A stretch of 64,000 nucleotides of DNA from Acidobacteriota bacterium. GTDB lineage: Bacteria; Acidobacteriota; Vicinamibacteria; Vicinamibacterales; UBA2999. The notes beneath the pieces were generated by a model. That model had not been told where the DNA came from and did not search any database. It was given only the letters and a program-made list of their open reading frames with translations. The DNA is taken from positions 81,293-145,292 of the forward strand of contig CANKJK010000011.1 of the NCBI GenBank assembly GCA_947482665.1, written 5' to 3'. The position numbers and the translations under genes are program-made. Position 1 is the stretch's first letter; each line of letters opens with the position of its first letter. Of the stretch, positions 58,940 through 64,000 are shown piece by piece.

Positions 58940-59252
58940 TCCGGCTTCCTTTCCCTGTTCGCATCACTCGCTGAAACAGCGCCAATCGTTTCCGGCACTC
59001 GCCAATCACGGCTGCCGGCGTCGCCGCCTTCTTCTTCGGAAACACCGCCAGCATCACGATGGCACTCGGCGCCACGTGGTACATCAGTCGCCAACTCACG
59101 GCGCCATCCACGATCCGCAGTTCGTGGCAGCCTGGACCCACGGTTGGCATTGGGCGCGAGTGCGGCATGCCCAGGGATTCGCCGCGCTGGAGCCGCCGGA
59201 GCAAGAATCCGGCTTCCACTCGGGCCTCGGCGCTTACGGGCGGGGTCCGCAC
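58929..59252 (-). CDS. HigB/Gp49-like toxin (cassette 2, reversed)
   Basis: A 107-residue RelE-like protein from the first available start (GTG at 59252). The core PMPTVGPGCHELRI, WRLMYHVAPSAIVMLAVFPKK and a final helix fit the Gp49-like HigB family. Upstream of that GTG the frame still reads KPIIWLSGE, which matches the usual N-terminus of this family, but no ATG, GTG or TTG exists in frame before a stop. The natural start may have been lost or may be a rare ATT/ATC codon. The gene pair faces against the cassette direction, so it needs its own promoter. Confidence 0.75.
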   Translation of the reverse strand: MRTPPVSAEARVEAGFLLRRLQRGESLGMPHSRPMPTVGPGCHELRIVDGAVSWRLMYHVAPSAIVMLAVFPKKKAATPAAVIGECRKRLALFQRVMRTGKGSRNAR

Positions 59253-59335
59253 CTCTCCACTCAGCCAGATAATCGGCTTATCGGTGGGGGCTTATGCGGT
59301 GCAGTCTATGCCAGATCCGACATAGCGCAGGGGCA

Positions 59336-59429
59336 GCATAACAACCGGCTACACTTGATGGCGGCCGCGGTAGGATCCGGGCAGACTGCGGCGTCTCTTG
59401 GCGGCCGCTGGTGAGCGCTGACGTTATGC
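59336..59429 (+). other. attC-2 recombination site
   Basis: R'' GCATAAC (59336-59342) and R' GTTATGC (59423-59429) are exact complements. The R' side repeats GCGCTGAC of attC-1. The L arms pair less well than in the other sites, but an inner GCGGCCGC palindrome on both sides gives a long hairpin. The site closes cassette 2. In 59253-59548 nothing else was recognised apart from this site. Confidence 0.8.
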
Positions 59430-59548
59430 CGCCAGTCAAGACCTGCGAGGAAAATTGAATGAACGCAGTACTTGACCCGACCCGACGTTTCCCCAAGAGT
59501 TCCCGGAGCAAGTGTGCCTGATAAACACTTTCGATGGGAGGTGCACGC

Positions 59549-60064
59549 GTGACAGCGAGAATCGCGTTCTTCACACTTGCCGTCTTGAAGGAGCCCGTTG
59601 GCGACCCTGTTGTGCAGGGTTTTGTCGACCGGATAGCGTCTGTGTATGCGGCTGCCGACGGGAGCGCCGGGTTCTTCGCACGATCCATCCGAAACGTGGA
59701 GACATGGGAGCATTCGTGGGGGCCGGTGCTTGCGCCCACGTGTGTACCAGCAGAACGTGGACTCAACCAGCTCGCGATGACGTTGAGCGTCTGGCGAGAT
59801 CTCGAGTCGGTGGCCGCTTATGCGTATCGAGGCGTCCATGCTGAGGCCCTGTCCAAGCGCGGGGACTGGTTCGAGCGCGGCCCGTGGCCGAGCTTCGTTG
59901 CTTGGTGGATCGAAGAACATCACAGGCCGAACTGGAGCGAAGCCGTCGAGCGTATCGACCAACTCCATACGAAGGGCTCAACGCCCGAGGCGTTTAACTT
60001 CCGGCAGCCGTTCGACTCGGCGGGTAAGCCCACTAAGTTGAACCAGGAGCGTGCTTCGCCGTGA
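59549..60064 (+). CDS. DUF3291 family protein (cassette 3)
   Basis: A 171-residue protein from the GTG at 59549, chosen because GGGAGG lies 6 bases before it; an ATG at 59534 is the alternative. DUF3291 signatures: FVDRIASVYAAADGSAGF, TLSVWRDLESVAAYAYRG, FERGPWPSFVAWWIEEHHRP, VERIDQLHTKGSTPEAFNF. (The pieces are separate.) Possibly a small enzyme of the dimeric alpha-beta-barrel fold; no activity is established. The stop is 22 bases before attC-3. Confidence 0.85.
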   Translation: MTARIAFFTLAVLKEPVGDPVVQGFVDRIASVYAAADGSAGFFARSIRNVETWEHSWGPVLAPTCVPAERGLNQLAMTLSVWRDLESVAAYAYRGVHAEALSKRGDWFERGPWPSFVAWWIEEHHRPNWSEAVERIDQLHTKGSTPEAFNFRQPFDSAGKPTKLNQERASP

Positions 60065-60086
60065 CGCCGGCGTTCAGCGACTCACG

Positions 60087-60163
60087 GCATAACCTTCAGA
60101 TGGAGCCGACGCCCTTCGACGGCTTGCGCGTGTCCCGGGCGCGGCTCGTCTGAATCGTTGGAC
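60087..60163 (+). other. attC-3 recombination site
   Basis: R'' GCATAAC (60087-60093) and R' GTTGGAC (60157-60163). L'' TTCAGATGGAGCCG pairs with L' CGGCTCGTCTGAA, with one extra base on the 5' arm. The R'' complements the core that opens cassette 3 (59423), and the R' complements the core that closes cassette 4 (61024). Confidence 0.9.
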
Positions 60164-60213
60164 GCACAGCACGCGCGTCATTCGAGCCCGAACACCTGGG
60201 AGTGGAGTTGCAG

Positions 60214-60990
60214 ATGAAGCCGCTTGCCCTTGTCACCGGTGCGACGTCCGGGATCGGACGCGCATACGCGGAGGCTCTCTCCGCAGACGGATACGACCTC
60301 ATCTTGGTAGGCCGTCAAGTGGACAGGCTCGATGAGTTCGTCGCCTCGCATCGGGATACCCCAATTCGCACCGTCTCGGCGGACTTGGCCACCGACGACG
60401 GAGTGGCTACGGTCGCGCGCCTCTGCGCGGACGAACCGCTGACGATGCTCGTCAACAACGCCGGTGTCGCCAACTACATGCCGCTCGACGTCCTGCCGCC
60501 GGAAAAGGCCCGGGAAGTGATGAGTGTCAAAGTCGTAGCGCCCACGATGCTTGCACGCGCCGCCGTCGCGGGCATGAAGACACGGGGTGAGGGGGTCATC
60601 ATCAACGTCGCCGGGATGATCGCCTTCAGCGGTCCGGCTCAGGCTTCGGGGCGGGTCGTGTACGGAGGCGCGTTGGCCTATCTCGTCACGATGTCGCAGA
60701 TCCTCAGCGCAGAACTCGCCGGAACCGGGGTCAGGGTACAGGTCGTGTGTCCGGGCATTGTGGCTACGGAATTTCATTCGCGACAGGGGCTCGACATGAG
60801 TCAGGTACCAAGGATGTCGGCGCAAGATGTCGTGACCGCGAGCCTCCGTGGGCTGGAACTCGGAGAGGTCGTCACCGCACCGGGACTCGAGGATGCCGGC
60901 CTTCTCGAGACAGTCTTCCAATCTGAGCTGACCGCCTTCCGCGCACAGGGCACAACGCTGGCCACCCGCTACCGCCAGGCGGATTCCTAG
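60214..60990 (+). CDS. SDR-family protein lacking catalytic Ser and Lys (cassette 4)
   Basis: A 258-residue protein of the classical SDR fold, from the ATG at 60214 behind GGAGTTGCAG; a GTG at 60202 is the alternative. The nucleotide motif VTGATSGIGRAYAEAL and VNNAGVANY are intact. The active-site line reads VYGGALAYLV where SDRs have Y-x-x-x-K: the Lys is Leu, and the upstream Ser position reads Gly (INVAGMIAF). It may have lost ordinary oxidoreductase activity or use other residues. The stop is 33 bases before attC-4. Confidence 0.8.
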   Translation: MKPLALVTGATSGIGRAYAEALSADGYDLILVGRQVDRLDEFVASHRDTPIRTVSADLATDDGVATVARLCADEPLTMLVNNAGVANYMPLDVLPPEKAREVMSVKVVAPTMLARAAVAGMKTRGEGVIINVAGMIAFSGPAQASGRVVYGGALAYLVTMSQILSAELAGTGVRVQVVCPGIVATEFHSRQGLDMSQVPRMSAQDVVTASLRGLELGEVVTAPGLEDAGLLETVFQSELTAFRAQGTTLATRYRQADS

Positions 60991-61023
60991 GGAGTCGATG
61001 CGAATGCGCGCGTATCGCCTGGC

Positions 61024-61109
61024 GTCCAACAAGCGCGTCGAGCAGACGCGCAGACCGTTGGGATAACCCGAACGCGCACGGCACGCAGCTCACGCGCACC
61101 ACGTTAGTA
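61024..61109 (+). other. attC-4 recombination site
   Basis: R'' GTCCAAC (61024-61030) and R' GTTAGTA (61103-61109). L'' GCGCGTCGAGC (61033-61043) pairs with L' GCTCACGCGC around one extra C. The R'' is the exact complement of the core opening cassette 4 (60157). Confidence 0.88.
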
Positions 61110-61199
61110 CTCTGCACCAGCAATTAGATTCATCACGAGCGTCGCAACATTTGCCAGCTTGCGACCCGGTTACGGCGGTGCGACCATCAGCCCATGGCG
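61103..61199 (+). repeat. Cassette leader, copy B
   Basis: Homologous to 57917-58012, starting at the GTTAG core and ending at an ATGGCG that corresponds to the antitoxin start. The alignment starts exactly at the two cassette cores, which is what independent copies of one cassette type would show. Confidence 0.75.
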
Positions 61200-61269
61200 A
61201 TCAGTCGCTGCCTATTCAACCGGAACTGCCTGGCGAACTCGATCGACGCGTGGCCGAGCACACGGCGGC
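61194..61269 (+). pseudogene. Decayed copy of the cassette-1 antitoxin
   Basis: ATGGCG at 61194 is followed directly by codons for DQSLPIQPELPGELDRRVAEHTA, close to DQSLPIDAELAAELDRRLAAHTA of cassette 1 but out of frame with the ATG. About 90 bases of the middle of the gene are missing, joined at a short GCG homology. No toxin gene follows. The 528-base frame from this ATG is a consequence of the shift. Confidence 0.8.
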
Positions 61270-61323
61270 CACGTTGCGCCACCATCCTCATCGGCTGTGC
61301 ACTCACGCCTTCGAATAGATCCC

Positions 61324-61851
61324 ATGACACACCGTGCTCGATTCGCGCTTTATATGATGGCGGCCGTCCTGAGCATCACGGGATGCGGGAGGGCTCAGTC
61401 GTCGCAAGCACGCCTCTCGACCGATCAGGGGATGCTGGTGGGCGCATGGCGCTCGACGGTCGTATTTCGGACTGGTCCGCTGGCCGAGATGAAGGGCCTC
61501 GAGTTCCTCTATGCCTACAACGCTGGAGGCACCATGACCGAGTCGTCCAACTACGACGAGGCTGCGAATTCATCTCCTCCGGCCTACGGTGTGTGGAAGC
61601 AGATCGCCCCGCTGACATTCGAGACGAAGTACGTCTTTTACACGACACAGGCTCCCGGGCCAGGCGATGGCGCACCCATCGGGGGCGATTGGTGGCCGTC
61701 TGGGCACGGAGTCCTCACTGAGACGATTACGCTCGCTGACGATGGTCGGACCTACAGGTCTACGATCACATTGGCCACATACGACCGGGCCGGCTCGCCC
61801 ATTGCCGGCAACGGCGAAGGCACCGGAGCCGGCACGCGAATCGTGTTCTAG
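61324..61851 (+). CDS. Predicted lipoprotein, unknown (cassette 5)
   Basis: A 175-residue protein with a lipoprotein signal (MMAAVLSITGCGRA), mature part beginning at the Cys near residue 21. It contains MLVGAWRSTVV and YAYNAGGTMTESSNY, resembling small lipocalin-like proteins of bacterial cassettes, but I do not recognise the family. A GTM-type beta pattern repeats through TETITLADDGRTYRSTITL. The upstream antitoxin relic may mean this cassette was built by fusion. The stop is about 100 bases before attC-5. Confidence 0.65.
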   Translation: MTHRARFALYMMAAVLSITGCGRAQSSQARLSTDQGMLVGAWRSTVVFRTGPLAEMKGLEFLYAYNAGGTMTESSNYDEAANSSPPAYGVWKQIAPLTFETKYVFYTTQAPGPGDGAPIGGDWWPSGHGVLTETITLADDGRTYRSTITLATYDRAGSPIAGNGEGTGAGTRIVF

Positions 61852-61954
61852 GCCACGAGGGCACCTTGGCACGCGGCAGACCTGGGTGCCGCGCTCCTCA
61901 GTGCGCGATTCAACCTCCACTCCGCGGATCGTTCGCCCTGTTGTGGCAGGCGTT

Positions 61955-62027
61955 GTCCAACACGCGCTTGCAGTCGGCGGCGACAGGCGCAATGATGGGC
62001 CGCTGCGGCTGCAGGGCCGCGTTGGGC
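61955..62027 (+). other. attC-5 recombination site
   Basis: R'' GTCCAAC (61955-61961) and R' GTTGGGC (62021-62027). The arms GCGCTTGCAGTCGGCGG and CCGCTGCGGCTGCAGGGC pair through TGCAG and CCGC blocks with small gaps. It closes cassette 5, whose opening core GTTAGTA does not match this R'', unlike the other four cassettes. Confidence 0.75.
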
Positions 62028-62105
62028 GTCTGTTGCCATAGCCGGATGCGGACACAGGCGGCCCCTACCCAGAGAGCGTCCTTAGGCCACACAGGAGACA
62101 GAACG

Positions 62106-62492
62106 ATGCGGATAGCCAAAGAGGACGTGGACGTCAAGATGCAGATCCCCGGTGCCGTGATTCGTCAGCACATGAATTTCGGGGATGCGACCGGACTCGG
62201 CAAGATCAGCTGCGAGTTCTTCAGTTTGTCAGCAGGCGTCGATACCACGCCGTTGTTTCAGGGGCTGCAGGGCAATTCGTGCCAGTGCCCTCACTGGGGT
62301 TTCGTCTTGCGAGGCCAGCTCACGACGACGGACGACCACGGCGCACAGGAGTCGGTCAGCGCGAACGATCTGTTCTACTGGCCGCCCGGTCACAATGTCA
62401 GGGTCGACCTAGACGCGGAGATCGTGATGTTCAGCCCTCAGCACGAGCACAGCCTGGTCATCGACCACATGATCGAGAAAGTGAAGGCGTGA
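62106..62492 (+). CDS. Cupin-domain protein
   Basis: A 128-residue cytosolic protein from the ATG at 62106 with GGAGA upstream. Cupin core with CPHWGFVLRGQLTTTDD and the second motif DLFYWPPGHNVRVDLDAEIV; a His in PHWG and one in PPGHN may hold a metal. It follows attC-5, so it probably began life as a cassette, but no attC is visible after it. Ligand unknown. Confidence 0.75.
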   Translation: MRIAKEDVDVKMQIPGAVIRQHMNFGDATGLGKISCEFFSLSAGVDTTPLFQGLQGNSCQCPHWGFVLRGQLTTTDDHGAQESVSANDLFYWPPGHNVRVDLDAEIVMFSPQHEHSLVIDHMIEKVKA

Positions 62493-62521
62493 ACGCGCCG
62501 CTCGCAGCAGGCCGGACCTAG

Positions 62522-63619
62522 ATGGGCGATTTCGTCCGGCTGCTTTCCACTGGATCAGCGACGGCCGTCCTCCTGGTCGTCGCCGTCCTGATTCTCTGCA
62601 TTACGGTGTCGGCCATGTATGGGACGGCGTTCGTCCAGGGCCGCAGTGTCTCCTTCTGGCCTCCGTCCATTGGCGAACGTCCCCGGCCAACCACGGTCGA
62701 GCACGGCGCATCTGAAGGCCGGCCATCGGCATCGGTCACGTCTACTGGAACCGATCTGAATCCGGTGGTGGACCGCGGCACCATCTTGCAGGCGGCTTCG
62801 GGCAAGACGTACCGGGTCTCATCGGCGTTCTACGGTGGAGCCAACGCGACGCTGTACAAGGCCGAGGCCGGGGACGGGGCCACCGTCATCGCGAAGGTCT
62901 ACTGGCGTGGACTGGCGCCGAACTCGCCATCCTGGGAGATGTTCCAGCAGGAGCAACGCTCGTCGGACATCCTGACCCACCGCAATATCGTCCGCACACT
63001 CGACCGAGGGCTGCGCGCCGGGTACCCCTTCACGATCATGGAATTCCTTGGCGGGGGCACACTGCGGGATGTGCTCCGGACACGCGACAGACTGCCTGGC
63101 CACGATATCCTCGCCATTGCGTCACAGGTCGCCGAGGCCATCGACTACGCACACTCGCGCGGCGTGCTTCATCGCGACATCAAGCCCGGCAATGTGCTGT
63201 TTGAGTCCGATCCCAACGGACGCGTCGCGTTGAGCGACTTTGGGATCGCGGTGATCCTGGGTGCCGTCACCCGTGACATTACCGCCGTAGGAGGCGAGTT
63301 CGCGGGTTCGTCGAGCTATCTGGCGCCGGAGTTAATCATCGGGGGCGGCGTGACGCGCCTAGCGGACATCTACAGCTTTGGAGTCGTTCTCTACGAGATG
63401 ATTTCAAAGGTAGTGCCGTTTGACGAACATCGAGAAGTCCTCGCGATCATCCGCGCCAAGGTTGACTCGGATGCGCCAGACATTCGACAGTTCAGAGCCG
63501 ATGTGCCGCCTGACATCGCAGCGCGGCTTGCACGTGTGCTGGCGCGCGATCCCTCGCTTCGTCCGACATCCGCCCACGCCGTCCTCGAGGGGCTTGAGGA
63601 TCAGGTCAGGGGCTTATAG
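62522..63619 (+). CDS. Membrane-anchored Hanks-type Ser/Thr kinase
   Basis: A 365-residue protein: a transmembrane helix at the extreme N-terminus (AVLLVVAVLILCITVSAM, about residues 15-32), a short linker and a kinase domain of about residues 88-355. Kinase motifs: the Lys in VIAKVYW, catalytic loop LHRDIKPGNVL, the DFG in LSDFGIAVI, and an APE-like LAPEL. In most bacterial members the kinase comes first and the helix after it, so this order is unusual. No sensor domain lies outside the membrane. Its substrates are unknown. Confidence 0.88.
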   Translation: MGDFVRLLSTGSATAVLLVVAVLILCITVSAMYGTAFVQGRSVSFWPPSIGERPRPTTVEHGASEGRPSASVTSTGTDLNPVVDRGTILQAASGKTYRVSSAFYGGANATLYKAEAGDGATVIAKVYWRGLAPNSPSWEMFQQEQRSSDILTHRNIVRTLDRGLRAGYPFTIMEFLGGGTLRDVLRTRDRLPGHDILAIASQVAEAIDYAHSRGVLHRDIKPGNVLFESDPNGRVALSDFGIAVILGAVTRDITAVGGEFAGSSSYLAPELIIGGGVTRLADIYSFGVVLYEMISKVVPFDEHREVLAIIRAKVDSDAPDIRQFRADVPPDIAARLARVLARDPSLRPTSAHAVLEGLEDQVRGL

Positions 63620-63721
63620 CGTGGCGGCCGCGGAAACAACACGGTTGCTACCACACTGCGTCGTCGTGGCTCCTGCGACGAGGTTGGTCATACCCATGGA
63701 ACCCGGGGCCCTGATTCACCA

Positions 63722-64000
63722 ATGAACAACGTGCTCGTCATCACTGGCGCGAGCCGTGGCATTGGGGCTGCCACGGCACGACTCGCAGGCACGGCGGGAT
63801 ACGCCGTCTGCGTCAACTTTCGTCGAGACCAGGCGGCCGCCGACGGGGTTGTCGCGGACATCGAGGCGATGGGTGGGACAGCGATTGCCGTGGGCGCCGA
63901 CATCTCCGTAGAAGCCGATGTGGTGCGGCTGTTTGAGACGGCTGACAAGAGATTGGGCAGACTGTCCGGCCTGGTGAACAACGCGGGCATCCTCGAGACA
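63722..64000 (+). CDS. SDR-family oxidoreductase, 3' end cut by the window
   Basis: The first 93 residues of a classical SDR: VITGASRGIGAATARLAG for nucleotide binding, DIEAMGGTAIAVGADIS, and VNNAGIL near residue 87. The pattern resembles the 3-oxoacyl-ACP reductase/glucose-1-dehydrogenase group. The window ends before the active site. The 102 bases upstream hold no clear attC. Confidence 0.88.
   Translation, partial: MNNVLVITGASRGIGAATARLAGTAGYAVCVNFRRDQAAADGVVADIEAMGGTAIAVGADISVEADVVRLFETADKRLGRLSGLVNNAGILET

Larger units (their letters stand above)
57380..62027 (+). mobile_element. Decayed chromosomal integron with attC cassette array
   Basis: Starting one base after yggU, an IntI C-terminal remnant is followed by a cassette array. 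Five attC sites (58533, 59336, 60087, 61024, 61955) share the features of the family: R'' boxes ending AAC, R' boxes starting GTT, and L''/L' arms that pair around a single extra base in at least three of them. Four consecutive cassettes begin with a core that is the exact reverse complement of the one at their end, as expected for self-contained cassettes: GTTAGCC/GGCTAAC, GTTATGC/GCATAAC (twice) and GTTGGAC/GTCCAAC. With the integrase truncated, excision or capture would need an integrase supplied elsewhere. Confidence 0.88.

Noticed and set aside
61194..61721. A 175-codon frame starting at the relic antitoxin ATG
   Set aside because: It is a frameshifted continuation through the relic and the antisense-like frame of the lipoprotein, with no signal or motif.

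Overview
The window is GC-rich chromosomal DNA from a diderm (Gram-negative) bacterium, most likely an Acidobacteriota member, possibly a Vicinamibacteria-type lineage. This rests on LptD, a TolC/RND/membrane-fusion efflux set and an orphan C-terminal half of the VWFA-related protein family typical of Acidobacteria. Many exported proteins built on carboxypeptidase-regulatory-like folds, and frequent GTG starts with 4-base gene overlaps, fit as well. No database search was possible; names rest on motifs and remembered family patterns.

Layout. 12-4959 (minus): tgt-yajC-secD-secF-uppP. 4978-7673 (plus): ddl and a TPR protein. 7674-8283: two tiny genes for 17- and 26-residue Lys/Ala peptides; the first has its own promoter, a structured leader and a terminator. 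8284-10425 (minus): a HEAT-repeat/cyclophilin lipoprotein. 10487-22585 (plus): deoxynucleoside kinase, accD, folC, lptD, a nucleotide-sugar set (rmlA, rmlC-like, rmlB, rmd-like) and five small exported or orphan proteins. 22758-23707: an unrecognised gene pair. 23977-26944 (minus): pepT and thiC, with a TPP riboswitch that contains the thiC ribosome-binding site. 26986-31276: cupin protein, thioredoxin, small membrane protein, methyltransferase, Kup. 33106-40403: three tandem paralogues of an exported c-type haem/propeller protein, then a small cytochrome c. 40411-45312 (minus): DinB, M1 aminopeptidase, SDR, RlmI. 45386-57378: glyA, the efflux operon, an ECF sigma factor, dinG, a TPR protein, yggS and yggU.

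57380 to at least 62027 is a decayed chromosomal integron. Only the C-terminal 75 codons of an IntI-type integrase remain, on the same strand as the cassettes. Five attC sites follow, separating cassettes for an addiction-module/ParE-like pair, a reverse-oriented HigBA-like pair, a DUF3291 protein, an SDR lacking its expected catalytic residues, and a lipoprotein beside a decayed copy of the first cassette. A cupin, a membrane-anchored Ser/Thr kinase and a second SDR (cut by the window end) follow, without a recognised attC after them.

How it fits together. The left half is mostly envelope and housekeeping: protein translocation, lipid-carrier recycling, peptidoglycan precursor, LPS export and deoxysugars. 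The middle holds an exported haem-protein locus that looks like an extracytoplasmic redox system of unknown substrate. The right end is an accessory region shaped by cassette capture. The most interesting points are the integron fossil with its duplicated and decayed toxin-antitoxin cassette, the Lys/Ala micro-genes with a leader of mutually exclusive hairpins, and the triplicated haem/propeller genes.
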